Source of the DNA: Candidatus Gallimonas caecicola
Lineage (GTDB): Bacteria; Bacillota; Clostridia; Christensenellales; Borkfalkiaceae
Assembly: GCA_904394195.1 (NCBI GenBank)
Contig: CAJFNH010000003.1
Span: forward strand, 1 to 26,228
Direction: 5' to 3'
DNA: 26,228 nt
Of this stretch, positions 7,652 through 14,972 are shown piece after piece. Below the pieces are notes generated by a model. It was not told the DNA's origin and did no database searches. It saw only the letters and a list, made by a program, of their open reading frames with translations. Both the position numbers and the translations under genes were made by a program. Each line of letters starts with the position of its first letter. The stretch's first letter is position 1.

Positions 7652-9337
7652 ATGAAAGTTGTCATCATCGGCGGCGTGGCGGGCGGCGCCACGGCGGCGG
7701 CGCGCATCCGCCGCCTGGACGAGCGTGCCGAGATCGTCATGCTCGAACGCACGGGGTATGTCTCCTATGCAAACTGCGGGCTGCCCTACTATATCGGCGG
7801 CGAGATTGCGGACGAAGAGGCGCTCACGCTGCAGACGCCCGACTCCTTTTTTGCGCGCTATCGCGTGGACGTGCGCGTGCACAGCGAGGCCGTTGCCATC
7901 GACCGCGCCGCAAAGACGGTCACCGTCAAAGACCTTTCATCGGGTCAGACGTATTTGGAAAGCTACGACAAGCTCCTGCTTTCGCCGGGCGCGAAAGCAG
8001 TTATTCCGCCTGCCGCCCGCGTCCGGGACGGACGCGTCTTTACGCTGCGCACGGTGGAGGATACGTTCGCCATCCATGACTTCGTGCGCGCGCATGCTCC
8101 CGGACGGGCAGTCGTGGTGGGCGGCGGCTTTATCGGACTGGAAGTCGCGGAAAACCTCATGCGGCAGGGCATACAGGTCACCCTCGTGCAGCGCGGGGAG
8201 CAGGTGCTTGCCCCGCTCGACGCCGATATGGCGGCGTTCTTGCACAGCGAACTACGTCGGCAGGGCGTCGATCTGCGCCTGGGGGAGAGCCTTGTCTCGC
8301 TCGAAGCGGAAAAGGTGCTTGCCGTCTGCACGGACAAGGGCATGTATGCGGCGGATCTTGCCGTCATCGCGGTGGGCGTTGCGCCCGACACGCAGCTTGC
8401 GCGCGACGCAGGGCTTGCGCTCGGGCAGAAGGGAAGCATCGCCGTGGATGCGCATATGCGCACGTCGGACGAACACATCTATGCGGTGGGCGACGCCGTG
8501 GAGATCGACCATTTTGTCACGGGAAAACGTGCGGTCGTGGCGCTTGCGGGCCCCGCAAACAGACAGGGGCGCATCGCCGCCGACAACATCTGCGGCATCG
8601 CGAGCGAGTACCGCGGCGCACAGGCATCCTGCGTGGTGCGCGTATTCTCGCTGACCGCCGCAGCCACGGGTATCAATGAAAAGACTGCCCGCTCCCTCGG
8701 AATTTCCTATGACAAGGTGGTGCTCTCGCCCGCCAGCCATGCCTCTTACTATCCCGGGGCGCAGGTCATGACCATGAAAGTGCTCTACGAGCGGGATACG
8801 AACAGGCTGCTCGGCGCGCAGATCGTGGGCGGCGATGGAGTGGATAAGCGCATCGACGTGATCGCGACTGCCATGCGCGCCGGGCTTCCCGCGCCTGCGC
8901 TCAAGGATATCGACCTCGCCTACGCGCCGCCCTATTCCTCGGCAAAGGACCCCGTCAATATGGCGGGATATATGATCGAGAACGTCGTGCAGGGCATCGT
9001 CAGACAATTCCACGTCGAGGAGGCGGACGCCCTTCCCCGCGACGGCAGCGTGACGCTGCTCGATACGCGCACGCCGCACGAATATGCGCGCGGACATGCA
9101 AAGGGATTTGTCAATATCCCGCTCGATGAACTGCGCGCACGGCTGGGCGAGGTGGAGAAGGGCAAGCCCGTCTATGTCATGTGTCAGAGCGGTCTGCGCA
9201 GCTACCTCGCATGCAGGATCCTCACGCAGAACGGGTATGACTGCTACAATTTTTCGGGCGGATACCGCTTTTACGATGCGGTGCGCCGCGGCGGAATGTC
9301 GGGCAGGCAGAGCTATCCCTGCGGCATGGAAAAATAA
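7652..9337 (+). CDS. CoA-disulfide reductase with C-terminal rhodanese domain
   Basis: 561-residue flavoprotein that reduces CoA disulfide (and possibly per- or polysulfides) with NAD(P)H. The length matches the known CoADR-rhodanese fusions (about 565). The N-terminal FAD motif is VIIGGVAGGATAAARIRRL, and the single redox cysteine is Cys42 in SYANCGLPYYIGG. The NAD-binding motif is VVVGGGFIGLEVAENL. The dimerisation domain ends with YAPPYSSAKDPVNMAGY. The C-terminal rhodanese domain (about 455-545) carries its catalytic Cys511 in VMCQSGLRS, so both active sites are intact. It follows fbp by 17 nt with only a distant AAGGA site and ends before a bidirectional terminator. It suggests a CoA- or sulfane-sulfur-based thiol redox system. 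An NADH peroxidase-like function is less likely because of the rhodanese domain. Confidence 0.88.
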   Translation: MKVVIIGGVAGGATAAARIRRLDERAEIVMLERTGYVSYANCGLPYYIGGEIADEEALTLQTPDSFFARYRVDVRVHSEAVAIDRAAKTVTVKDLSSGQTYLESYDKLLLSPGAKAVIPPAARVRDGRVFTLRTVEDTFAIHDFVRAHAPGRAVVVGGGFIGLEVAENLMRQGIQVTLVQRGEQVLAPLDADMAAFLHSELRRQGVDLRLGESLVSLEAEKVLAVCTDKGMYAADLAVIAVGVAPDTQLARDAGLALGQKGSIAVDAHMRTSDEHIYAVGDAVEIDHFVTGKRAVVALAGPANRQGRIAADNICGIASEYRGAQASCVVRVFSLTAAATGINEKTARSLGISYDKVVLSPASHASYYPGAQVMTMKVLYERDTNRLLGAQIVGGDGVDKRIDVIATAMRAGLPAPALKDIDLAYAPPYSSAKDPVNMAGYMIENVVQGIVRQFHVEEADALPRDGSVTLLDTRTPHEYARGHAKGFVNIPLDELRARLGEVEKGKPVYVMCQSGLRSYLACRILTQNGYDCYNFSGGYRFYDAVRRGGMSGRQSYPCGMEK

Positions 9338-9348
9338 CTTCGTAGCAT

Positions 9349-9400
9349 AAAAACAGCGCGCCCGCGGCAATTCTGCCGCGGGCGCGCTCTTCCTTTTTTT
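9349..9400. terminator. Bidirectional terminator between convergent genes
   Basis: A perfect 15-bp stem (9355-9369 with 9374-9388, loop ATTC) is flanked by five As on the left (9349-9353) and a run of seven Ts on the right (9394-9400). It therefore ends both the rightward CoADR transcript and the leftward tmcAL transcript. Confidence 0.9.
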
Positions 9401-9429
9401 CAGTTGTCTGCCGTACGGAGCGGCGGTCT

Positions 9430-10614
9430 TTATACGAACAGCGTTTCAAATTCGCCCGTATGCCTGCCCGAGAGCACGTTGTACATTTCGTTCGCGCGCA
9501 CGTCCGTATCAAAACAGGCGAGCGCCTCCTTTTTGAGCAGCGTGTAGTCGCTCTTTCTTGCCACGAGGGGGAACGAGCCCGCGCCGAGGGCGGCGAGCGT
9601 CTCCTCCGCGCCCTCCTTTTTTACGGCGAGCGTGCGCACATACAGCGGCGTACGCGCCCATTCGAGCACGTTTTCCCGCTCCAGGCCCAAAAAGTTCTGC
9701 ATGAGCACCCGCCGCACGCGCGCTGCCGTGTACCGCTTGGAGACGACTTTATCCAGCATCGCCTGAAAGTCCGGATTGGTGCGCGTCATGGATCGGATGC
9801 GGTTTTCCAGACCCTCCGCGCAGTCGGGGCATTTTGCCGTGCGCGCGGGGTCGGCGGCGAGCAGGGCGCACAGAACTGCCTTTTCCCAGCCGATGGGGGA
9901 ATAAGCAAGCGCGGCGCGGTACACCTCTCCGGGCAGATTCCCCTTCAGCGCCTTCTTCGCCTTTCGCGAGCCGTCGCGCATGGCGGCGCGCAGCGCCGTT
10001 GCCGAGGAAAAATCTTTGAACAGCGCCGTATCCGCATACCCTCCGCCTACGCGCGGGATGGGCAGCGGCTCGATGGCGGCGTTTTCTGCAAGGATGGCGC
10101 GGCAGTACTCCGTCCCCAGAATATTGTTGGGGGAGGTGAGCAGCGCTTCGTCCACGTCCGCGCCGGAAGCGAGCAGCGCCGCATTGCGGGCGCGGATGTA
10201 GCTTGTCCCGTCCTTCATGTTCTCTTTGAGCGCCGCCCGGAACTGTTTGCTCTCCGCAAGGGTGGCGCGCGCCGTTTTCATAAAGTCCTCTTTGGCTCCG
10301 CTTTCGCACCCGAACGCAAGCGCCGTGACGGAGGGGATGCTTGCCAGAATGTGCACCGCGCCGCGCGCGAACAGTTCGGCGGGCGCGACTGCAAAGGCGG
10401 CGGGCAGCTCTAATACGGCGTCCGCACCGTTTTCGACGGCGTGCCTTGCGCGCCTGTATTTGTCAAAGACGGCGGGCTCGCCGCGCTGGGTGAAGTTTCC
10501 GCTCATGATGCACAGCATCTTATCGCAGCCCGAGCGTGCGCGCGCCTCGGCAAGCTGATATCTGTGCCCGTTGTGGAAGGGGTTGTATTCGCAAATTACC
10601 GCACAAAATTTCAT
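9430..10614 (-). CDS. tmcAL: tRNA(Met) cytidine acetate ligase TmcAL
   Basis: 394-residue nucleotidyltransferase-like enzyme. TmcAL uses acetate and ATP to make N4-acetylcytidine at the wobble base of elongator tRNA(Met). The N-terminus CAVICEYNPFHNGHRYQL carries the HxGH motif, and MSGNFTQRGEPAVFDK and SPNNILG are family-typical. ATG 10614 is chosen because the family starts directly at this motif; the upstream in-frame extension is not conserved-looking. Only a weak GGA lies near the start, with AAAGGA about 20 nt upstream. The enzyme consumes acetate and faces pta-ackA, which make acetate and acetyl phosphate, across a shared symmetric promoter region; a metabolic link is inferred only. 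Confidence 0.9.
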   Translation of the reverse strand: MKFCAVICEYNPFHNGHRYQLAEARARSGCDKMLCIMSGNFTQRGEPAVFDKYRRARHAVENGADAVLELPAAFAVAPAELFARGAVHILASIPSVTALAFGCESGAKEDFMKTARATLAESKQFRAALKENMKDGTSYIRARNAALLASGADVDEALLTSPNNILGTEYCRAILAENAAIEPLPIPRVGGGYADTALFKDFSSATALRAAMRDGSRKAKKALKGNLPGEVYRAALAYSPIGWEKAVLCALLAADPARTAKCPDCAEGLENRIRSMTRTNPDFQAMLDKVVSKRYTAARVRRVLMQNFLGLERENVLEWARTPLYVRTLAVKKEGAEETLAALGAGSFPLVARKSDYTLLKKEALACFDTDVRANEMYNVLSGRHTGEFETLFV

Positions 10615-10632
10615 CTTTTTTCCGCGTTGTCC

Positions 10633-10661
10633 TTTACAAGTATTGCAAAAAGGTGTATAAT
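10633..10661 (+). promoter_or_regulatory. Promoter of the pta-ackA operon
   Basis: TTTACA (10633-10638) and TATAAT (10656-10661) are separated by 17 nt. The predicted start near 10668 leaves a leader of about 68 nt, with AAAGGA 6 nt before ATG 10736. Confidence 0.75.
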
Positions 10662-10695
10662 AACAGAGTAATAGGTCTGCAAATCTATTATACAC
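10653..10695. repeat. Inverted repeat holding two opposed TATAAT boxes (pta and tmcAL promoters)
   Basis: GTGTATAATA (10653-10662) and TATTATACAC (10686-10695) form a perfect 10-bp inverted repeat with a 23-nt spacer. The left arm holds the pta -10 box. The right arm holds a perfect TATAAT on the minus strand (10692-10687), a likely tmcAL -10 box with only a weak -35 (TTTTCT, 10715-10710). A weaker alternative leftward promoter is TATACA at 10659-10654 with TTGCAG at 10682-10677. Confidence 0.6.
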
Positions 10696-10735
10696 GAAAT
10701 CTGAAAAAAAGAAAAGGGGTTATAAAGGAAAGACT

Positions 10736-11785
10736 ATGGCAAATTTCATGAGGCAGATCAAACAGCTCGGCAGAAAGATCGCGGAAACGGGGTCTTTTGC
10801 AGAGGATCTGAAAAAGCGCGCGGGTGAAAAGAAGCGCACCATCGTGCTGTGCGAGGGGGAGGACAAGCGCGTCGTCGAAGCGGCGCAGCGCTGCGTGGAA
10901 GAGGAGGTCGCGAACATCATCCTGCTCGGCAAGGAGTCGGAGATCAAGGCGGCAAATCCGGACGTCGATCTGGAGGGCGTTCAGATCGTCAACCCTGCCA
11001 CCTCGCCCAAGCTGGAGGAGTATGCAAACCTCCTGTATGAGCTGCGCAAGGCAAAGGGGATGACCCTGGAGCAGGCAAGGGAGCAGGCGAAGGACGCCAC
11101 CTTCTTCGGCGCGCTCATGCTCAAGAGCGGCGATGCGGACGGGCTCGTCTCGGGCGCCTGCCATTCGACGGCAAACACGCTGCGCCCCGGGCTTCAGATC
11201 ATCAAAACGGCGCCCGGCGTGAGTGCGGTCTCCAGCTTCAACGTGATGATCGCGCCCGCGGGCGGCAACAAGTATATGGAGGACGACGTCATCGTCTTTG
11301 CGGACTGCGGCCTCAATCCCACCTATACGGCGGAAGGGCTTGCCGACTGCGCCATTGCCACGGCGCGCAGCGCCAAGGAGATCGCGGGCATCGAGCCCAA
11401 GGTCGCCATGCTCTCCTTCTCGACGATGGGCAGCGCCAAGCACGACAACGTGACGCTCGTGCAGGAGGCCACGCGCATCGCCAAGGAAAAGGCGCCCGAG
11501 CTTGCTCTCGACGGCGAGCTGCAGTTCGACGCGGCGCTCGTGCCCGAGGTCGCTGCCATCAAGGCGCCCAAATCTGCGGTCGCGGGGCACGCCAACGTGT
11601 TCGTCTTCCCCGACCTGCAGTCGGGCAATATCGGTTACAAGATCGCCGAGCGCCTGGGCGGGTTCCAGGCGGTGGGACCCATCTGCCAGGGCTTTGCAAA
11701 GCCGCTCAACGATCTTTCGCGCGGCTGCAAACCCTCCGACATCGTGCTTGCCGTCGCCATCACGGCGCTGCAGGTAAAGGACTGA
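10736..11785 (+). CDS. pta: Phosphate acetyltransferase
   Basis: 349-residue enzyme that exchanges acetyl-CoA and phosphate for acetyl phosphate and CoA in the cytoplasm. The length fits the short, single-domain Pta of Firmicutes. It has the PTA_PTB fold; recognisable stretches are DGLVSGACHSTANTLRPGLQIIKT, FADCGLNPTYTAEGLADCAIATA, MLSFSTMGSAKHD, DGELQFDAALVPEVAAIKAP and HANVFVFPDLQSGNIGYKI. AckA is encoded 20 nt downstream behind AAAGGGG, so the two genes form the standard acetate-forming, ATP-yielding operon. Expression is from the promoter at 10633-10661, which overlaps the opposing tmcAL promoter region. Identity is secure. Confidence 0.96.
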   Translation: MANFMRQIKQLGRKIAETGSFAEDLKKRAGEKKRTIVLCEGEDKRVVEAAQRCVEEEVANIILLGKESEIKAANPDVDLEGVQIVNPATSPKLEEYANLLYELRKAKGMTLEQAREQAKDATFFGALMLKSGDADGLVSGACHSTANTLRPGLQIIKTAPGVSAVSSFNVMIAPAGGNKYMEDDVIVFADCGLNPTYTAEGLADCAIATARSAKEIAGIEPKVAMLSFSTMGSAKHDNVTLVQEATRIAKEKAPELALDGELQFDAALVPEVAAIKAPKSAVAGHANVFVFPDLQSGNIGYKIAERLGGFQAVGPICQGFAKPLNDLSRGCKPSDIVLAVAITALQVKD

Positions 11786-11804
11786 AACGCAAAAGGGGAA
11801 CGAT

Positions 11805-12998
11805 ATGAAGATCCTTGTCATCAACGCGGGGAGCTCCTCGCTCAAATATCAGCTCATCAACATTGAAACGGAAGAGGTGCTCGCCAAGGGCAACGTCGAG
11901 CGCATCGGCATCAGGGGCGGCTGCCTCACCCATAAGGCAGGCGGCAAGACCTTCGTCATTGAGCGCGAGATCGCCGACCACACGCAGGCCATCCAGCTCG
12001 TCCTTCATGAACTCACGGACGCGGAGGCGGGCGTCATCCGTTCGATGGATGAGATCGACGCCGTCGGACACCGCGTGGTCGCCTCGGGCGAGGCATTCAA
12101 AAAGACCACGCTCGTCACCGATGAGGTGATGAAGACGATGGACGAGATCGCGGAACTTGCGCCGCTGCACAATCCCGCCGCCATCCTGGGCGTCAATGCC
12201 TGCCGCGCCGTCATGCCGGACAAGAAGATGGCGCTCGTGTTCGATACCTCCTTCCACGCCACCATGCCCGACTATGCCTATCTGTACGCCATCGACTACG
12301 ACGACTACAAGACCTATCAGGTCCGCAAGTACGGTGCGCACGGTACGTCGCACAAGTTTGTATCGCAGGCGGCGGCGGACTATCTGGGCAAAGATCCCGC
12401 GCAGCTGAAGATCATCACCTGCCACCTCGGCAACGGCTCCTCCATTTCGGCGGTCAAAGGCGGAAAGTGCATCGATACGTCCATGGGCTTCACGCCGCTT
12501 GCGGGCGTGCCGATGGGCACGCGCAGCGGCGATATCGATGCTGCCGCAGTAGAGTTTTTGTGCAAAAAGAAGGGCATGGATATCCATGAAGCGCTCGTTT
12601 ACCTCAACAAGAAGTGCGGCATGCTGGGCGTTTCCGGCGTGTCCAGCGACTACCGCGATCTGACGGCGGCCGCAAAGGAGGGAAATTACCGCGCGCAGCT
12701 GGCGCTCAACATGTTTACATACGCCTGCAAGAAGTATGTGGGCGCATACATGGCGGCGCTGGGCGGGCTGGACGCCGTCGTGTTCACGGCGGGCGTGGGC
12801 GAAAATACGCCCCATATCCGCGCCGGCGTTCTTTCGGACATGCAGGCGTTCGGCATCGAGATCGACCCCGCGAAGAACGAATATAAGAACGACGGCGCCA
12901 TTCATGAGATCTCGGCGGACTCTTCCAGGGTGAAAGTGCTCGTCATTCCCACCAACGAAGAGCTGGTCATCGCGCGCGAGACGGCGGCGCTCGTCTGA
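11805..12998 (+). CDS. ackA: Acetate kinase
   Basis: 397-residue cytoplasmic kinase that converts acetyl phosphate and ADP to acetate and ATP. The length is usual for the family. The N-terminal phosphate loop reads VINAGSSSLKYQL. VFDTSFHATMP carries the catalytic Asp, GAHGTSHKFVS the active-site His, and PMGTRSGDID the essential Arg. GVGENTPHIR and the C-terminal IPTNEELVIARET complete the ASKHA fold. The ribosome binding site AAAGGGG lies about 8 nt before ATG 11805. With pta it forms the energy-conserving end of acetate fermentation. A short stem (AGACG/CGTCT, 12979-12996) ending in the stop codon and followed by five Ts (12999-13003) might terminate the transcript. Confidence 0.97.
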   Translation: MKILVINAGSSSLKYQLINIETEEVLAKGNVERIGIRGGCLTHKAGGKTFVIEREIADHTQAIQLVLHELTDAEAGVIRSMDEIDAVGHRVVASGEAFKKTTLVTDEVMKTMDEIAELAPLHNPAAILGVNACRAVMPDKKMALVFDTSFHATMPDYAYLYAIDYDDYKTYQVRKYGAHGTSHKFVSQAAADYLGKDPAQLKIITCHLGNGSSISAVKGGKCIDTSMGFTPLAGVPMGTRSGDIDAAAVEFLCKKKGMDIHEALVYLNKKCGMLGVSGVSSDYRDLTAAAKEGNYRAQLALNMFTYACKKYVGAYMAALGGLDAVVFTAGVGENTPHIRAGVLSDMQAFGIEIDPAKNEYKNDGAIHEISADSSRVKVLVIPTNEELVIARETAALV

Positions 12999-13034
12999 TT
13001 TTTCAAAAAACCTGTAAATGCGCGCCAAAAAAGA

Positions 13035-13063
13035 TTGACAAAGACGGCGAAATCGCCTATACT
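13035..13063 (+). promoter_or_regulatory. Promoter of the DUF177-rpmF operon, near-leaderless
   Basis: TTGACA (13035-13040) and TATACT (13058-13063) are separated by 17 nt. Predicted +1 is near 13070, only about 4 nt before ATG 13074, so no ribosome binding site fits. Confidence 0.75.
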
Positions 13064-13073
13064 TTGTAAGTCA

Positions 13074-13484
13074 ATGATTCCCGAAATAGACGTCCGCGGC
13101 AATATCGCGAGAAAAAATTTTGAAGGAACGATCGATGTTTTGTTTGAAGCGGACGAATCGCTCCTTGAAATTCCCTTCGTGAAGTTTGCGGGTCCCGTCC
13201 GTGCGCAGCTTGACTGGTCGATTTTGACGGACAACGCAACGGTGGAAGTGGACGGGAATATCTCATTCACGCTCACGGGATCGTGTTCGCGCTGTCTTTC
13301 GCCGGCGTCGTCCGATATTTTGTTTGCGGTGGATGCGGTGTTCGTTCCGGGGGAAGGCGACGGCGAGGCGTACGGCTATACGGGCGGGAAAGTCTCGCTC
13401 AAGGAATTTTTGCACGACAGTATTCTGTTCGCGCTTCCTTCGCGGCTCCTGTGCAAGGCGTGCGAGCAATGGGAAAAAGATTAA
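13074..13484 (+). CDS. DUF177 (YceD) family protein
   Basis: 136-residue DUF177 protein. The family is almost always encoded just before rpmF and is linked to 23S rRNA or 50S maturation; its biochemical role is not settled. Visible features are the CSRCL pair (Cys71, Cys74) and a C-terminal CKACEQW pair (Cys127, Cys130). The usual acidic and hydrophobic beta-strand pattern lies between them. The start at 13074 is chosen because the promoter boxes end at 13063 and the protein then begins MIPEIDVRGN; in-frame codons further upstream lie inside the promoter. L32 is encoded 16 nt downstream. The family and context are firm. Confidence 0.88.
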   Translation: MIPEIDVRGNIARKNFEGTIDVLFEADESLLEIPFVKFAGPVRAQLDWSILTDNATVEVDGNISFTLTGSCSRCLSPASSDILFAVDAVFVPGEGDGEAYGYTGGKVSLKEFLHDSILFALPSRLLCKACEQWEKD

Positions 13485-13500
13485 GAAGAGGTGAAGAGAA

Positions 13501-13689
13501 ATGGCAGTCCCCAAGACAAAGCAGTCGAAGAGCAGGACCAACAAGCGTTTTGCGAATTACAAGGCGACCGCGGCTACGCTCGTCGAGTGCCCGCATTGCC
13601 ATGAGCTGAAGGTCGCGCACCGCGTGTGCAAGAATTGCGGCTATTACGACGGCAAGGAAGTCATCGCCGAAAAAGAAGAAGCAAAGTAA
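13501..13689 (+). CDS. rpmF: 50S ribosomal protein L32
   Basis: 62-residue large-subunit protein with the standard start MAVPKTKQSKSRTNKR. It has four zinc-ligand cysteines (Cys30, Cys33, Cys43, Cys46 in ECPHCHE and RVCKNCGYYDG), so this is the zinc-binding form. A ribosome binding site (AGAGGTGAAGAG) precedes ATG 13501. It is co-transcribed with the DUF177 gene. Fatty-acid genes such as plsX, which often follow rpmF, are absent here; a terminator follows at once. Confidence 0.97.
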   Translation: MAVPKTKQSKSRTNKRFANYKATAATLVECPHCHELKVAHRVCKNCGYYDGKEVIAEKEEAK

Positions 13690-13702
13690 GCTGCAACGTA
13701 CG

Positions 13703-13732
13703 GAAGCGGACTGTCCAGGCCCGCTTCTTTTT
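13703..13732 (+). terminator. Intrinsic terminator after rpmF
   Basis: A 7-bp stem, GAAGCGG (13703-13709) with CCGCTTC (13721-13727), encloses an 11-base loop and is followed directly by TTTTTAT. Confidence 0.75.
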
Positions 13733-13786
13733 ATACGGCAAAGGTTCTGCAGGTATGTGTGCGACCTTTCCGCCGGAAAAGACGGA

Positions 13787-13821
13787 CAAAGGCGGGCCTG
13801 CCTTCCGTAGGCATTTTCTTT
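13787..13821 (+). promoter_or_regulatory. Possible attenuator-like leader before the flavin reductase-rubredoxin gene
   Basis: Two mutually exclusive small stems are visible: AAGGC/GCCTT across about 13789-13804, and TGCCT/AGGCA (13799-13803 with 13809-13813) followed by TTTTCTTTT. No convincing promoter was found between rpmF and the gene, so this may act on read-through RNA. The evidence is weak. Confidence 0.25.
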
Positions 13822-13853
13822 TGGAAGAAACAGAGGATAAGGGAGGGGTTTTT

Positions 13854-14492
13854 ATGAACAAGACGGCTTTTTACAATCTTTCGTACGGGGTGTATCTGTG
13901 TACGAGCTGGGATGAGGGACGCCCCGTCGGGTGCGTTGCCAACAGCGCCATGCAGATCACGGCGGAGCCCGCCACGCTTGCCGTTTCGCTCAATCACGGC
14001 AACTATACGAATCGGTGCGTGTCGGATACGGGCTATTTTTCTGTCTGCGTGCTCGCCGAGGACTGCGATCCCAAGCTCATCGGCAAGTTCGGCTTCTTCT
14101 CCTCCAGGGAAAAGGATAAGTTTGCCGATTTTTCGTGGCAGGTGCGCGGCAAGCTCCCCGTTCCGGATGGCGCCATGTGCTGGTTTTCCTGCAGGGTCAT
14201 CGACAAAATGGAGACGGCAACGCACACCGTGTTTCTGGGCGAGGTCATGGACGCGGACGTTCTGAAAGCGGGCACGCCCATGACGTATGCCTACTATCAC
14301 AAGGTATTGAAGGGCAAGACTGCCGCAAAGGCGCCCACCTATATCGCGCCGGAAGCCGGACAGACGGCGGCAAAATACGTCTGCAAGATCTGCGGCTATG
14401 TGTACGACGGCAAGGTGCCCTTTGAAGAGCTCCCCGACGATTGGCTCTGTCCCGTGTGCGGCGCGCCCAAATCGCAGTTTGAAAAAAGATAG
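13854..14492 (+). CDS. Flavin reductase-rubredoxin fusion (high-molecular-weight rubredoxin type)
   Basis: 212-residue electron-transfer protein. Residues 1-150 form a flavin-reductase-like FMN-binding domain (SNSAM-like stretch GCVANSAMQITAEPATLAVSLNH). Residues 175-212 form a short rubredoxin (Cys177, Cys180, Cys199, Cys202 in VCKICGY and LCPVCGAP). The rubredoxin lacks the roughly 12-residue middle loop of free rubredoxins, as is common when fused. Proteins of this layout (Hrb of Moorella) pass electrons from NADH to flavodiiron proteins that reduce O2 or NO. No flavodiiron gene is in this window. GGGAGGGG lies 5-7 nt before ATG 13854. The domains are firm; the oxygen or NO defence role is inferred from the family. 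Confidence 0.85.
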   Translation: MNKTAFYNLSYGVYLCTSWDEGRPVGCVANSAMQITAEPATLAVSLNHGNYTNRCVSDTGYFSVCVLAEDCDPKLIGKFGFFSSREKDKFADFSWQVRGKLPVPDGAMCWFSCRVIDKMETATHTVFLGEVMDADVLKAGTPMTYAYYHKVLKGKTAAKAPTYIAPEAGQTAAKYVCKICGYVYDGKVPFEELPDDWLCPVCGAPKSQFEKR

Positions 14493-14510
14493 TCTATACC
14501 GACATGACAT

Positions 14511-14536
14511 TCGGCGCAGTATGCGCCGATTTTTTT
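14511..14536 (+). terminator. Intrinsic terminator after the rubredoxin fusion gene
   Basis: An 8-bp stem, TCGGCGCA (14511-14518) with TGCGCCGA (14522-14529), has a GTA loop and is followed by seven Ts. Confidence 0.88.
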
Positions 14537-14547
14537 GTGCAAAACGC

Positions 14548-14576
14548 TTGACAGATATACCCTTATGGGGTATAAT
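14548..14576 (+). promoter_or_regulatory. Promoter of the csoR-copA operon
   Basis: Consensus TTGACA (14548-14553) and TATAAT (14571-14576) are separated by 17 nt. The spacer and -10 box are covered by the first CsoR-type operator. Confidence 0.85.
14557..14573. promoter_or_regulatory. CsoR-type operator O1
   Basis: ATACCC-N5-GGGTAT is a perfect inverted repeat with the G/C-tract layout of known CsoR operators. It overlaps the promoter spacer and the -10 box, so binding would block RNA polymerase. Confidence 0.75.
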
Positions 14577-14580
14577 GCAG

Positions 14581-14597
14581 ATACCCCATGGGGGTAC
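14581..14597. promoter_or_regulatory. CsoR-type operator O2
   Basis: ATACCC-N5-GGGTAC is a second operator of the same 6-5-6 design, centred 24 bp downstream of O1. It covers the predicted transcription start (near 14583). Confidence 0.7.
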
Positions 14598-14610
14598 TAT
14601 GGAGGAAGTT

Positions 14611-14916
14611 ATGAAAGGATGTGAAGGGTGCCGGGAACATTTCAAGGATGTGCCGCGCAGCGAGCAACAGGTGAAGAACCTTATCAACCGGCTCAACCGC
14701 ATCAGCGGGCAGATCGCAGGCATCAAAAAGATGGTGGAGGAAAACCGCTACTGCGGCGAGGTGCTCGTGCAGGTATCCGCGGTGGAGAGCGCCGTGCGCG
14801 CCTTCGGTTATCTGGTGCTGGAGGACCACATGAACACCTGCGTTTCGGAAAAGATCAGGGCGGGGGATGAGAACATCGTCAGGGAGACGGTGGAACTCAT
14901 CAAAAAGCTCAATTAA
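14611..14916 (+). CDS. csoR: Copper-sensing transcriptional repressor CsoR
   Basis: 101-residue DUF156-family repressor that leaves DNA when it binds Cu(I). The Cu site is visible as Cys48 (RYCGEV), His73 (LEDHM) and Cys77 (NTCV), the classic Cys-His-Cys set. RLNRISGQIAGIKKMVEE is the family DNA-contact helix. An extra pair, Cys4 and Cys7, sits at the flexible N-terminus. ATG 14611 is preferred over ATG 14599 because GGAGG lies 5 nt before it. The protein should repress its own operon through the two operators at 14557-14597. Its gene is followed 56 nt downstream by the copper exporter gene, with a 7-bp hairpin (TTGCGCC/GGCGCAA, 14934-14953) between them. A nickel or formaldehyde relative is unlikely, given the metal ligands and neighbour. 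Confidence 0.92.
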   Translation: MKGCEGCREHFKDVPRSEQQVKNLINRLNRISGQIAGIKKMVEENRYCGEVLVQVSAVESAVRAFGYLVLEDHMNTCVSEKIRAGDENIVRETVELIKKLN

Positions 14917-14933
14917 CGACGTATTTGCGCTCT

Positions 14934-14953
14934 TTGCGCCGCTATCGGCGCAA
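14934..14953 (+). other. Hairpin between csoR and copA
   Basis: A 7-bp stem (TTGCGCC with GGCGCAA) closes a GCTATC loop. No T-run follows, so it is more likely an RNA-stability or processing element than a terminator. Confidence 0.4.
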
Positions 14954-14972
14954 GGGGCATGGAGAATGAGGC

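Noticed and set aside
9460..10413. Open frame on the plus strand across tmcAL
   Set aside because: The minus-strand frame matches TmcAL from end to end; the plus frame has no family features.
13626..13853. N-terminal extension of the flavin reductase-rubredoxin protein reaching back into rpmF
   Set aside because: It overlaps rpmF in another frame and crosses its terminator; GGGAGGGG before ATG 13854 and the family start fit better.
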